Part shown: positions 43,999-52,905 of the stretch, piece after piece
Layout of the letters: each line of letters opens with the position of its first letter
Numbering within the stretch: position 1 is the first letter of the stretch
NCBI GenBank assembly: GCA_018267825.1
Contig: JAFDXR010000008.1
Coordinates: forward strand, 434,001 to 498,000
Length of the DNA stretch: 64,000 nt
DNA from: Bacteroidota bacterium
GTDB taxonomy: Bacteria; Bacteroidota; Bacteroidia; B-17B0; Aurantibacillaceae
Reading direction: 5' to 3'
The notes under the pieces: generated by a model
Database searches by the model: none
Told to the model about the DNA's origin: nothing
The model's input: the letters and a program-made list of their open reading frames with translations, nothing else
Program-made: the position numbers and the translations under genes

Positions 43999-45885
43999 CT
44001 ATTTAATAAATGTGTAAAACAAAATGGCAATGATACCAACCACCATACTTAAAATGTAGAAGCTGATGTTCCCGGTCTGTAACAGGCGAACCACGCTGCT
44101 GAGGCCGTCTACAGCGGTACCCACACCGTTTACAACACCATCTACCATTTTCTTATCAACGTATCTGCTGAGAATATCGGAAATGAAATCAAGTGGTTTG
44201 CGGATCAGGAAGTCATATACCTCATCCACATAATATTTGTTGTATACCAGTTTCTGGAAAGGTTTCATGTCGCTTTCCTTTTCAAGCGGAAGCACATTGT
44301 TTTTGCGATACACCATATAGGCAAAATAAATAACGACAATGGCACCTACAGAGGCAATGCTCATCAGGATTATTTCCTGATCGTGGCCAAGCATGTTCAA
44401 TGGTTGTGTTGCTACCGGCTCAAGGAATTCGCCGATCCAGTTTTTAGCTCCCCAGAATTCCGGAAGGCCAATAAGACCTCCGACCACAGAGAGAATAGCC
44501 AATACCACCAGCGGAAAGGTCATGCTTTTTGGCGATTCGTGTAAGTGATGTTCCTGTTCGTGTGTGCCGCGGAAGCCTCCCCAGAAGGTAAGGAACATGA
44601 GACGGAACATATAAAAGGCGGTGAGTAAAGAAGTTACAGAACCAAAGAACCAGATCACAGGACTGTATTCGTATGTGTGTGCAAGAATTTCGTCTTTGGA
44701 GAAGAAACCGGAGAAGCCAAAAACACCACTGATGGCAAGCGTTCCAAGAAACATGGTCATAAAGGTTACCGGCAGGGCTTTTTTAAGACCACCCATGCGG
44801 CGGATATCCTGTTCGCCACCCATGGCGTGAATTACAGAACCGGCACCAAGGAACAACAGGGCTTTAAAGAAGGCGTGTGTCATCACGTGGAATACCGATG
44901 AGCTGTAGGCACCGGCACCAAGGCCCATAAACATGAGGCCCAACTGAGACACAGTAGAGTAGGCGAGAATCTTTTTAATATCGTTCTGGAATAAACCAAT
45001 GGTTGCGGCAAACAGTGCTGTAGCCACACCAACCACTGCTACCACTTCGGAAGCGGCAGGGCTCATGATGTAAAACACATTGGAACGAACCACCATATAG
45101 ATACCGGCAGTAACCATAGTGGCTGCGTGAATGAGGGCAGACACGGGCGTAGGACCCGCCATGGCATCGGGTAACCAGGTGTATAAAGGCAGCTGTGCCG
45201 ATTTACCCATAGCACCGATAAAGAGCAGGAGTGCAATGGCTGTGGCTGTGCTTTCGTTGGCACCACGGGCCACACCAAATACATCGCCGTAACTGATGCT
45301 GCCATAGGTTACAAAAATGAGGATAATACCGAGCAGGAAACCAAGGTCACCGATACGGTTCATAATGAAGGCTTTCTTGGCCGCATTGTTATAAGCTGTG
45401 TTTTTGAACCAGAAGCCAATGAGCAGGTAAGAACAAAGTCCGACACCTTCCCAACCCACAAACATAATGAGGTAGTTATTGCCCAATACGAGCAGGAGCA
45501 TGAAGAACACGAACAGGTTCAGGTAGGTAAAGAAACGGGAGAAGCCTTCATCCTCGTGCATATAACCGATAGAGTAGATGTGAATGAGGAAGCCGATGCC
45601 TGTAATTATAAGCAGGAACAGCGACGACAGGTGATCTACCAGAAACTCAAACGGAATATGAAGCGTGTCTGAATTGATCCATGAGAAAATAGAAACCACA
45701 TGCGATGTTGTATCGGGGTGCTCGAGCAGATCAAAGAAAACAAGCAGCGATACAATAAAAGACGCCAGGATGGCGATGCTGGCAATGGCTCCGGAGAGGC
45801 CTTTGCTCATTTTTTTTCCAAAGAATCCATTGATCAGGAAACCGATCAGCGGAAACAGGGGTACGAGTCCAATTAGTTTTACCAT
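43999..45885 (-). CDS. nuoL: NADH-quinone oxidoreductase subunit L
   Basis: The largest membrane subunit of complex I, 628 residues, distal proton channel. It shows MFVGWEGVGLCSYLLIGFW with the conserved Glu, GKSAQLPLYTWLPDAMAGPTPVSALIHAATMVTAGIYMV with the essential Lys, and KKILAYSTVSQLGLMFMGLG. The long C-terminal part includes the lateral amphipathic helix region (LEKESDMKPFQKLVYNKYYVDEVYDFLIRKPLDFIS) that braces NuoM and NuoN. It starts 17 bp after the VOC-family guest gene. Confidence 0.97.
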   Translation of the reverse strand: MVKLIGLVPLFPLIGFLINGFFGKKMSKGLSGAIASIAILASFIVSLLVFFDLLEHPDTTSHVVSIFSWINSDTLHIPFEFLVDHLSSLFLLIITGIGFLIHIYSIGYMHEDEGFSRFFTYLNLFVFFMLLLVLGNNYLIMFVGWEGVGLCSYLLIGFWFKNTAYNNAAKKAFIMNRIGDLGFLLGIILIFVTYGSISYGDVFGVARGANESTATAIALLLFIGAMGKSAQLPLYTWLPDAMAGPTPVSALIHAATMVTAGIYMVVRSNVFYIMSPAASEVVAVVGVATALFAATIGLFQNDIKKILAYSTVSQLGLMFMGLGAGAYSSSVFHVMTHAFFKALLFLGAGSVIHAMGGEQDIRRMGGLKKALPVTFMTMFLGTLAISGVFGFSGFFSKDEILAHTYEYSPVIWFFGSVTSLLTAFYMFRLMFLTFWGGFRGTHEQEHHLHESPKSMTFPLVVLAILSVVGGLIGLPEFWGAKNWIGEFLEPVATQPLNMLGHDQEIILMSIASVGAIVVIYFAYMVYRKNNVLPLEKESDMKPFQKLVYNKYYVDEVYDFLIRKPLDFISDILSRYVDKKMVDGVVNGVGTAVDGLSSVVRLLQTGNISFYILSMVVGIIAILFYTFIK

Positions 45886-45901
45886 AAAATCTCTTTCTTG
45901 C

Positions 45902-46312
45902 TTATTGTTTTATATCGTGGTTAAACATCCAGTTAATACCGTATTTGTCGGTGAGCATACCAAAACGGGCGCCCCAGAAGGTATCCTGAAGGGGCATGGT
46001 AATGTTGGATCCGGCCGACATATTGTTAAAGGCTTTTTCAATGGCATCCATGGTGTGAAAATTCAGGGAAATGGAAATGTTGTTGCCTGATGTGATCGTG
46101 TCGCTGCTTCTGCCATCGGAAGCCATTACCTGCGCACCACAGATGCTGATAATAGCATGCATCACCCGGTTTTTTTCGTTCTCAGGCATCGAAGGATCCT
46201 GATCGCCCATGCGCGCCAGGGAGATCATTTCGCCGCCGAGAGCTTTTATATAAAAATGAAGTGCTTCTTCAGCTGTGCCCGGAAATACCAGGTATGGAAT
46301 TAAATCGCTCAT
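45902..46312 (-). CDS. VOC-family (PhnB/glyoxalase-like) protein inserted in the nuo operon
   Basis: 136 residues. The fold is the PhnB type of the vicinal oxygen chelate superfamily: IPYLVFPGTAEEALHFYIKALGGEMISLARMGD at the N-terminus, VMHAIISICGAQVMASDG, and the end block DTFWGARFGMLTDKYGINWMFNH. It sits between nuoK (8 bp away) and nuoL (17 bp away) in the same direction, so it is cotranscribed with complex I although it is not a complex I subunit. PhnB-like proteins have no settled function; some relate to glyoxalase or bleomycin-resistance proteins. The canonical metal ligands are not obvious by eye. Confidence 0.88.
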   Translation of the reverse strand: MSDLIPYLVFPGTAEEALHFYIKALGGEMISLARMGDQDPSMPENEKNRVMHAIISICGAQVMASDGRSSDTITSGNNISISLNFHTMDAIEKAFNNMSAGSNITMPLQDTFWGARFGMLTDKYGINWMFNHDIKQ

Positions 46313-46320
46313 CAGACAGA

Positions 46321-46632
46321 TTAATGTTTTAGTTTGCTTAACTCGTCAATATCAATGGTTTTCATGTTGCGGTAGATCATGGACAGGATGGCCAGGCCCA
46401 CGGCTACTTCCGCGGCGGCAACGGCCATTACGAAAAACACAAACACCTGTCCTTTGGCGTCGACATGAAGGGTAGAAAAAGCCACGAGGAGCAGGTTAAC
46501 GGCATTCAGCATAAGCTCAATGCACATGAAAAGAATAATGGAGTTACGGCGGGCCATGACGCCTACAGCGCCAATGATAAAGAGCACAGCGCTGAGCATA
46601 ATGTACATATTAATGGATATTCCGTTGAGCAT
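46321..46632 (-). CDS. nuoK: NADH-quinone oxidoreductase subunit K
   Basis: 103 residues with three transmembrane helices, the Mrp MnhC-like subunit of complex I. Typical features are [23 protein letters not shown] with the conserved membrane glutamate, and [26 protein letters not shown] with the second. The spacer to nuoJ (46633-46688) contains an AT-rich TTAGTGTTTAGTTTTTAAT tract. Confidence 0.96.
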   Translation of the reverse strand: MLNGISINMYIMLSAVLFIIGAVGVMARRNSIILFMCIELMLNAVNLLLVAFSTLHVDAKGQVFVFFVMAVAAAEVAVGLAILSMIYRNMKTIDIDELSKLKH

Positions 46633-46650
46633 GTATGTTAATTTTTAATT

Positions 46651-46669
46651 CTTAGTGTTTAGTTTTTAA
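46651..46669. repeat. Short AT-rich spacer repeat (nuoJ/nuoK)
   Basis: The tract CTTAGTGTTTAGTTTTTAA lies between two nuo genes. A close relative, TTTTTAGTGTTGAGTTTTTA, lies between nuoD and nuoE at 52915-52934, with a similar inverted copy at 52992-53021. Such spacer words are not needed for a terminator and look like a dispersed small repeat. Confidence 0.35.
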
Positions 46670-46688
46670 TGTTCTCTTTTTAGTGCTT

Positions 46689-47201
46689 TTATTTAATTTC
46701 TTTTTTACCGATCATAATGGCGCCGACCATGGCAGCCAGTAAGAGTACAGAGGCAATTTCGAATGGGAACAGGAAATCGTGGAACAACACGTTGCCGAGG
46801 TTTTTCACGAGGCCAATGTCGGAGTGTCCATATTGCTTGATTTGCAGTTGCTCGCTGCCGCGCAGTGCACCAACCATGACAAAGAGCAGCAGTCCGCCGG
46901 CAATAGCGGCCACAACCTTGGAGATCACTGTTTTTTGTGGTTCTGTATCCTGGTTGAGGTTCATGAGCATGATCACAAAGAGGAAGAGTACCATAATAGC
47001 TCCGGCATAAACGACGATGTGAACAACGGCCAGGAACTGTGCATTGAGGAGCAGGTAATGCCCGGCAATGCAAAAGAAGGTAAGTACCAGGTAGAGAACC
47101 GAGTTGATCGGGTTACGGGTAAATACAACCATCAGGGCGAACATGATCGCCAGGAAGGAGAGTATTCCGAAAAGCCATTGTGTAATTGTATATCCTAACA
47201 T
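46689..47201 (-). CDS. nuoJ: NADH-quinone oxidoreductase subunit J
   Basis: 170 residues, five predicted transmembrane helices. Recognised by the N-terminal FGILSFLAIMFALMVVFTRNPINSVLYLVLTFFCIAGHYLLLNAQFLA and the AGAIMVLFLFVIMLMNL block. It forms part of the proton-translocating arm next to NuoA, K and N. There is a 72-bp spacer to nuoI with a repeated AGATTTAAGAC word (47211 and 47226). Confidence 0.96.
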   Translation of the reverse strand: MLGYTITQWLFGILSFLAIMFALMVVFTRNPINSVLYLVLTFFCIAGHYLLLNAQFLAVVHIVVYAGAIMVLFLFVIMLMNLNQDTEPQKTVISKVVAAIAGGLLLFVMVGALRGSEQLQIKQYGHSDIGLVKNLGNVLFHDFLFPFEIASVLLLAAMVGAIMIGKKEIK

Positions 47202-47273
47202 AAGATTTTAAGATTTAAGACCTTGAGATTTAAGACAGATCCTCAGTCTCTTTTAATAAAAAGTTTCTTGCGA

Positions 47274-47882
47274 TTAGTGTTTTTTTCCTTTTCCCAATTG
47301 TTTACTGCTATCAAACAGTTCGTTGTGTTTCAGGCCCGGTTTCTTTTTAAACTCGAGTACCTCCGGGGTCTGACGCTTGCTCACATCAATGCGCTCGGTC
47401 ATTTTCTCTACCAGCTTGTCTTTACCGTAAATAAAGTCGCCACGCTCAAACTCTGTATCCACCAGCCTGTCGGTAAGGAAAATAGCCTCTTTAGGGCAGG
47501 CTTCTTCGCAGAGCCCGCAGAAAATGCAACGCAGCATATTGATCTCATACACAGCAGCGTATTTTTCTTCACGGTACAGCGCTTCTTCACCTTTTTTACG
47601 CTCGGCGCTTTCCATGGTAATGGCTTCGGCCGGGCAGGCCACAGCACACATTCCGCAGGCGGTACAGCGTTCGGCGCCGTTGTCGTCGCGCTTCAGCACA
47701 TGTTGCCCACGATACACGGGTGCAATCGGGCGGGTTTCTTCCGGATAGTTTATGGTCGGTGATTTCTTGAACAGGTGGCTGGCTGTAATGGCCATACCTT
47801 TCAGGATTGCCGGTAAATAGATCTTCTCGGCAATGCTCTGTTCTTTATGCGAAACCTCTTTTCTTCTGTTCGTTAATTGCAT
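47274..47882 (-). CDS. nuoI: NADH-quinone oxidoreductase subunit I
   Basis: A peripheral subunit carrying two [4Fe-4S] clusters (N6a and N6b) that pass electrons to NuoB. 202 residues. Both ferredoxin motifs are intact: CTACGMCAVACPAEAI and CIFCGLCEEACPKEAI. The N-terminal hydrophobic segment contacts the membrane arm. The C-terminal 50 residues are basic and extended (KKPGLKHNELFDSSKQLGKGKKH). It lies 12 bp downstream of nuoH. Confidence 0.97.
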   Translation of the reverse strand: MQLTNRRKEVSHKEQSIAEKIYLPAILKGMAITASHLFKKSPTINYPEETRPIAPVYRGQHVLKRDDNGAERCTACGMCAVACPAEAITMESAERKKGEEALYREEKYAAVYEINMLRCIFCGLCEEACPKEAIFLTDRLVDTEFERGDFIYGKDKLVEKMTERIDVSKRQTPEVLEFKKKPGLKHNELFDSSKQLGKGKKH

Positions 47883-47893
47883 AGTTAGTCTTT

Positions 47894-48952
47894 TTACAAC
47901 TGAATAGTGCCTCTAATAAAAATCTCTACCAAAACCGTAATGGCCAGGTTAAGTAAAGACAGGGGAATTAATACTCTCCAACCCAGATTCATGAGTTGAT
48001 CGTAACGGAAGCGTGGCAGGGTCCAGCGGATCCACATAAACACGCTGATAAATATAAACGTTTTGATGAGGTATACTCCTGCACCGATCAACGAAATCCA
48101 GGCAGAGCCGTCTTCGAGCCCGATCATGTGGTAAAACTCTTTGGCAAACGGGAAGTTGTATCCGCCAAAATACAGGCCCGCCATAATGGCCGAAGACACA
48201 AACATGTTGATGTATTCGCCAAACATGAATGCACCCAGCTTAAAGGCGGAGTACTCAGTGTGGTAACCTCCAACGAGTTCGGTTTCGCACTCGGCTAAGT
48301 CGAAAGGTGCGCGGTTGGTTTCCGCCAGGGCGCAGATAAAGAAAATGAGGAAACCCAGGGGCTGGTAGCAGATGTTGGCAAGTCCGGCATCCTGTGTGTC
48401 CAGAATCTCGCGGAAGCTCAGGGTTCCTCCGGCAGTAATAACCAGGGCAATGATAGAAATACCCATGGCAATTTCATAACTGATCATTTGCGATGAAGCG
48501 CGCACGGCACCCAGAAGCGAGTATTTATTATTGGAAGCCCAGCCACCGATAATAATACCATATACAGCGATGGATGTAACGCCAAGGATATACAGTAAAC
48601 CCACATTGATGTCGGTTAACTGAAGGGCGAGCGCATGGCCGTCGTATGTAAAGTCTTTTCCCCACGGAATAAGCACACCGGTAAGAAAAGAAAGAAACAG
48701 GAACAGGCTGGGACCTAAAATGAAAAGGAATTTGTTGGATACATTGGGAATGATCTCCTCTTTCATAAACATTTTACCGCCATCGGCCAGGGGCTGGAAT
48801 AAACCCAGGGGGCCAGCGCGGTTAGGGCCTTTACGGTCCTGCAGCAGGGCGGCAAACTTACGCTCCCACCAGGTGGCATAAGCGGCTACACCAAGCGAAA
48901 CCGCGAAAATGAGCACACATAAAATGGCTTTATAAATTAAAAAAACGGTCAT
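47894..48952 (-). CDS. nuoH: NADH-quinone oxidoreductase subunit H
   Basis: 352 residues with about eight transmembrane helices, forming the quinone-binding cavity with NuoB and NuoD. Signature: WWERKFAALLQDRKGPNRAGPLGLFQPLADGGKMFMKE, SSQMISYEIAMGISI, and AETNRAPFDLAECETELVGGYHTEYSAFKLGAFMFGEYINM with its cluster of conserved Glu residues near the E-channel. Its start is 2 bp after nuoG stop, so the two are translationally coupled. Confidence 0.97.
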   Translation of the reverse strand: MTVFLIYKAILCVLIFAVSLGVAAYATWWERKFAALLQDRKGPNRAGPLGLFQPLADGGKMFMKEEIIPNVSNKFLFILGPSLFLFLSFLTGVLIPWGKDFTYDGHALALQLTDINVGLLYILGVTSIAVYGIIIGGWASNNKYSLLGAVRASSQMISYEIAMGISIIALVITAGGTLSFREILDTQDAGLANICYQPLGFLIFFICALAETNRAPFDLAECETELVGGYHTEYSAFKLGAFMFGEYINMFVSSAIMAGLYFGGYNFPFAKEFYHMIGLEDGSAWISLIGAGVYLIKTFIFISVFMWIRWTLPRFRYDQLMNLGWRVLIPLSLLNLAITVLVEIFIRGTIQL

Positions 48953-48954
48953 AC

Positions 48955-49962
48955 TTACGGTCTTTTATTAATGTTTATGAATCCTAATGCCTTCTGATGT
49001 TTCATCACTTCCACTTTCAGTTCGTTGAGGTGGTTGTAATGGTTCTGGGAAATTACCGAATGACGGTTAACGGGTGATGGGCCTTCAATGGTCCAGTCGC
49101 TTGTTTTCTTATGTTCAAATCGGCAATCGTTGCAGATAAATTCTTCTACTTCTCCCCACTGATCTTTACGGGCGGTAACACGTAAAATGTCTTCGCCTTT
49201 GTACCAGAGGCGGACTTTTCCGCTGCAGGTCTGGCCTGTAGCCGATTTGGTAGTACACTTGCGGTGCGCTTCTACGGGTTTGGTAAACCACACGCGCTGT
49301 TTGAAGCGGAATGTTTTGTCGGTTAATGCACCCACAGGGCACACATCGATCACGTTTCCGGAGAACTCGTTATCAATGGCTTTTTCAATATAGGTAGAGA
49401 TCTCGCCGGCATCGCCACGGTGAATCACACCGTGTACGCGGTTGTCGGTAATTTGTTCGGCTGTTTTTACACAGCGGTAGCAAAGGATACAGCGGGTCAT
49501 ATGGAGCTGTACGTATTTTCCGATATCGATGCGTTCGAACTCGCGGCGTTTAAATTCGTAGCGTGTTTTGGCAGCACCATGCTCATAACCGAGATCCTGC
49601 AGGCTGCATTCGCCAGCCTGGTCGCACACCGGGCAGTCGAGCGGGTGATTGATGAGCAGGAACTCCACCACGCCTTTGCGGGCCTCGAGAATTTCGGGTG
49701 AAGTCACGTTCTGTACTTCCATACCATCCATGACCTCTGTGCGGCACGATGCCACAGGCTTAGGCATTGGGTTCGGGTTTTGCGCCGAGCCTTTTGTGAC
49801 TTTCACAATACAGGTACGGCAGTAGCCGCCACTGGTTTTGAGCTTGCTGTAATAGCACATGGTTGGCGGAGCTACCTCCGGACCAATCATGCGCGCTGCT
49901 TGCAGAATGGTGGTACCCTTAGGCACCTCAATTTCTATTCCGTCTATGGTTACTTTAGGCAT
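48955..49962 (-). CDS. nuoG: NADH-quinone oxidoreductase subunit G, short form (Fe-S domain only)
   Basis: 335 residues, against about 700-900 in enterobacteria; the molybdopterin-like C-terminal domain is missing. The N-terminal domains are present: a [2Fe-2S] ferredoxin fold with CYYSKLKTSGGYCRTCIVKV and CRTEV (N1b), the His-Cys3 site HPLDCPVCDQAGECSLQDLG (N5), MTRCILCYRCVKTAEQ (N4) and DVCPVGALTDK. The remaining tail has CSGKVRLWYKG and FICNDCRFEHKK, a degenerate start of the missing domain. Short NuoG forms appear to be usual in this phylum. It lies 5 bp downstream of the TonB-like guest gene and 2 bp before nuoH. Confidence 0.93.
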   Translation of the reverse strand: MPKVTIDGIEIEVPKGTTILQAARMIGPEVAPPTMCYYSKLKTSGGYCRTCIVKVTKGSAQNPNPMPKPVASCRTEVMDGMEVQNVTSPEILEARKGVVEFLLINHPLDCPVCDQAGECSLQDLGYEHGAAKTRYEFKRREFERIDIGKYVQLHMTRCILCYRCVKTAEQITDNRVHGVIHRGDAGEISTYIEKAIDNEFSGNVIDVCPVGALTDKTFRFKQRVWFTKPVEAHRKCTTKSATGQTCSGKVRLWYKGEDILRVTARKDQWGEVEEFICNDCRFEHKKTSDWTIEGPSPVNRHSVISQNHYNHLNELKVEVMKHQKALGFININKRP

Positions 49963-49967
49963 CTTAG

Positions 49968-50978
49968 TTATTTACAATATTTTTGCATGTATTCGTAGCT
50001 GTTGCTTTTAATTGTGCTGGTAATCGGGATATCGCTTAAACACACTTTTTCAAAGCAAGAACAAGACTTTTTTTTCTCCTTTTGAATAAAAAGAAGAACG
50101 CCGTAGTTATAAATAAAATCTAAATCGGTAAGAGTTTTATTTTCTTCGAAAAACCGATTAACATCTTTGAAATTCCCACCCTCAATCAGGCTTTTATATT
50201 TAATAGAGATCGCATCATCTTTATCTGAGTTGAAAACAAATGTTGGTTCACCAACGGTAAAGTTCAATGGCAAATTAAAATAAACATTAACCGCTTTCCC
50301 ATCCTGATAGCCAGGTTTCCAACGCGGCATTGACTTAACAACCCTAACAGCCTCATTGTCTAGAAGGACCATGCCTGAGCTTTTCATGATTGTCACATCC
50401 GAAATGTCACCGGAGCCGGAAACGACAAATTTTAAAAACACCTTGCCCCCAATAGAATTGTCTCTGCAAGAACGAGGATATGAAATGTTACCTTGAATAA
50501 ACTTAAACAGGGCATTTATGCCACCTGGAAATTCAGGCATTTCTTCAGTAACAGTATAAATTTTTTCCAAAACGGTCCCACTAAAGTCTTCATCATGAAT
50601 AAATAGCCCATTATGAAATACGGAGATGACAGAGTCTTTTCCGTTGTTGTGGTAATATATCCAGTTGCCACTGTACTCATCATTTTTATAAATACCCCGA
50701 TGATCTAAAGCCCCATTTTCCAGGTAGTAAACACAATAACCTTCTTTAATATCTTTAGGCTTTACGGCAGAAGCCTCAGCAACCATTTGGTTTTGACCAC
50801 TCAAGTATTTGTCGTAGATAATAAATCCTTTTGGTGTTTTCTTATAAATTCGGTAAAACTTCGCGTCAGAGCGGGTCGATTCCTTCCACTCCGCGTTAAA
50901 CCACGTCGTATCCATAAAGTCATTTTGTGAGAACAACTTTACAGTGAGAAATAAGAATATAAAAAAACTATGCTTCAA
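49968..50978 (-). CDS. TonB-C-terminal-domain/MORN protein inserted in the nuo operon
   Basis: 336 residues from a TTG start at 50978, which lies inside the last codons of nuoF (11-bp overlap) and gives the signal peptide MKHSFFIFLFLTVKLFSQ. The middle contains two or three MORN-like repeats (VYYLENGALDHRGIYKNDEYSGNWIYYHNNGK). Residues about 140-235 are a TonB C-terminal domain: MPEFPGGINALFKFIQGNISYPRSC, GGKVFLKFVVSGSGDISDVTIMKSSG and MPRWKPGYQDGKAVNVYFNLPLNFTV. The last 100 residues are unrelated. The gene is visibly richer in A and T than its neighbours. It has no role in complex I known to me; a cell-envelope TonB-like transducer energised by the same operon is one guess. Confidence 0.85.
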   Translation of the reverse strand: MKHSFFIFLFLTVKLFSQNDFMDTTWFNAEWKESTRSDAKFYRIYKKTPKGFIIYDKYLSGQNQMVAEASAVKPKDIKEGYCVYYLENGALDHRGIYKNDEYSGNWIYYHNNGKDSVISVFHNGLFIHDEDFSGTVLEKIYTVTEEMPEFPGGINALFKFIQGNISYPRSCRDNSIGGKVFLKFVVSGSGDISDVTIMKSSGMVLLDNEAVRVVKSMPRWKPGYQDGKAVNVYFNLPLNFTVGEPTFVFNSDKDDAISIKYKSLIEGGNFKDVNRFFEENKTLTDLDFIYNYGVLLFIQKEKKKSCSCFEKVCLSDIPITSTIKSNSYEYMQKYCK

Positions 50979-52311
50979 CTAAATTGTTTAATCTATAATA
51001 ATGTTTCACATCCTTAATCGAGGATGGATTTTTTACATACGCTTCAAACTCATGTTTAAAGTGACGCAGGGCAGCGGCCACAGGCCATGCAGCGGCTTCG
51101 CCCAGCGGGCAAATGGTTTTACCTTCGATCTTCGATTGAATATCCCAGAGCAGATCTACATCGGCCAGGGTACCTTTTCCATCCAGGATCTTTTTCAGGA
51201 TTTTCTCCATCCACCCGGTTCCTTCGCGGCAAGGCGAACATTGTCCGCACGACTCGTGATGGTAGAAACGGGTAAACGTGAATAAATTTTTTACAATGCT
51301 GGTGTCTTCATCCATCACTATAAACCCGCCGGAACCCAGCATGGTACCTGTTTGGAAGCCGCCATCAGCAAGGCTTTCGTATGTCATTAAGCGGGGCTCG
51401 CCTTTGGCTGTTTTCAAAATGAGCTCCGTTGGCAGAATCGGCACGGAAGAACCACCGGCCACAACCGCTTTCATTTTTTTGCCATTGCGGATGCCACCAC
51501 AATATTCTTCACTATAAATAAATTCTTCGACCGGAAGGCCGAGTTCAATTTCATAAACACCCGGTTTATTGATATGACCTGAAGCCGAAATGAGTTTTGT
51601 ACCGGTCGATTTTCCGACACCGATCTTCGCATACTCTTCGCCACCCATCATTACAATCGGGCAAACGGCCGCAATGGTTTCCACGTTGTTTACCACAGTC
51701 GGGCAACCCCACAACCCGGCTACAGCGGGGAACGGGGGCTTGATGCGCGGGTTACCGCGTTTTCCTTCGAGCGATTCGAGCAGGGCTGTTTCTTCGCCAC
51801 AGATATAGGCACCGCCACCTACCTGAACCGAAAGTTCGAGGGAGTAATTGGTACCCAGAATATTTTTTCCGAGCCAGCCGGCCGCGTAAGCTTCGGCAAT
51901 GGCGGTTTCGAGAATACGGGCTACATAAAAATATTCGCCGCGGATGTAAATGTATGATTGATTGGCACCGAGGGCATAAGAAGAGGTAATCATCCCCTCA
52001 ATGAGGGCATGCGGAATTTTCTCCATCAGGTAACGGTCCTTGAAGGTGCCAGGCTCCGACTCATCGGCATTGCATACCAGGTAGCGCGGAACGCCTTCGG
52101 GTTTAGCCAGGAAGCTCCATTTCATACCGGTAGGGAACCCCGCACCACCACGGCCACGAAGCCCTGATTTTTTTACTTCTTCTGTCACCTGATCCGGTGT
52201 CATGGATTTCAGCGCCTTTTCAACAGAGGCATATCCGCCATGTGCACGGTATACATCCAGTGTGTGGATGCCGGGAACGCGATCATTGTGTATTAATAAT
52301 TTTTTGCCCAT
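50968..52311 (-). CDS. nuoF: NADH-quinone oxidoreductase subunit F
   Basis: The NADH-oxidising flavoprotein, 447 residues, holding FMN and the N3 cluster. It shows GLRGRGGAGFPTGMKWSFLAK (NADH loop), CNADESEPGTFKDR (FMN contacts), ECGQCSPCREGTGWMEKIL-type cysteines written here as CGQCSPCREGTGW plus KTICPLGEAAAWP for the cluster. The operon order A-B-C-D-E-F is normal up to this gene. Its stop overlaps the start of the TonB-like guest gene by 11 bp. Confidence 0.97.
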   Translation of the reverse strand: MGKKLLIHNDRVPGIHTLDVYRAHGGYASVEKALKSMTPDQVTEEVKKSGLRGRGGAGFPTGMKWSFLAKPEGVPRYLVCNADESEPGTFKDRYLMEKIPHALIEGMITSSYALGANQSYIYIRGEYFYVARILETAIAEAYAAGWLGKNILGTNYSLELSVQVGGGAYICGEETALLESLEGKRGNPRIKPPFPAVAGLWGCPTVVNNVETIAAVCPIVMMGGEEYAKIGVGKSTGTKLISASGHINKPGVYEIELGLPVEEFIYSEEYCGGIRNGKKMKAVVAGGSSVPILPTELILKTAKGEPRLMTYESLADGGFQTGTMLGSGGFIVMDEDTSIVKNLFTFTRFYHHESCGQCSPCREGTGWMEKILKKILDGKGTLADVDLLWDIQSKIEGKTICPLGEAAAWPVAAALRHFKHEFEAYVKNPSSIKDVKHYYRLNNLVEA

Positions 52312-52323
52312 CCGATAAGCGAA

Positions 52324-52905
52324 TTATAATGTGTTTTGGTAATCGAGATCTGTGTAACTCCTTAAGCGGCCTTCGCTTCTGTATTTTTCGAGCAGCGCGT
52401 CAACTTTTTCAAGGGTGAGGTTTTCGTGAAACGAAGCCCCGCACTGCATCATCGGCGCTGTGCCGCATGAACCCAGGCACTCAGCCACCTTGAGGGTAAA
52501 CATACCGTCTTTGGTGGTTTCTCCGACTTTGATATTTAATTTCTTTTCGATGTACCGAACAATGTCTTCAGCGCCATTGAGCCAACAGGAGCTGGTCTGG
52601 CAAACCTCGAGGGTGCATTTCCCAACCGGTTTCAGGTTGAACATGGTGTAAAACGAAGCCACTTCAAACACCTCAATCGGTTTGATATTCAAAACTTCTG
52701 CTACATAATCCATCACCTCAGCACTGAGCCAGCCGCCGAATTCGGCCTGTGCCACGTGCAATACCGGTAAAAGGGCCGACTTCTGTTTGCCCTGCGGATA
52801 GCGGCTGATAATGGTTTTAACAGTTTCCATGGCGGCGTCACTGAATTTTATTTCAGCGCGTTTCGCTTTGTTAAACTCCTGTGTTCCGTGTACTTGACTT
52901 CCCAT
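52324..52905 (-). CDS. nuoE: NADH-quinone oxidoreductase subunit E
   Basis: 193 residues, the thioredoxin-fold [2Fe-2S] subunit (cluster N1a). The four ligands are in CQTSSCWLNG and CLGSCGTAPM, in the normal spacing. The helical N-terminal part (ETVKTIISRYPQGKQKSALLPVLHVAQAEFGGWLS) packs on NuoF. It is preceded by a 116-bp spacer from nuoD that carries AT-rich repeats. Confidence 0.97.
   Translation of the reverse strand: MGSQVHGTQEFNKAKRAEIKFSDAAMETVKTIISRYPQGKQKSALLPVLHVAQAEFGGWLSAEVMDYVAEVLNIKPIEVFEVASFYTMFNLKPVGKCTLEVCQTSSCWLNGAEDIVRYIEKKLNIKVGETTKDGMFTLKVAECLGSCGTAPMMQCGASFHENLTLEKVDALLEKYRSEGRLRSYTDLDYQNTL

Noticed and set aside
44880-44900. CATCACGTGGAATACC near nuoL, resembling a parS right half
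   Set aside because: Left half mismatches the consensus at several positions; it is coding sequence of nuoL.
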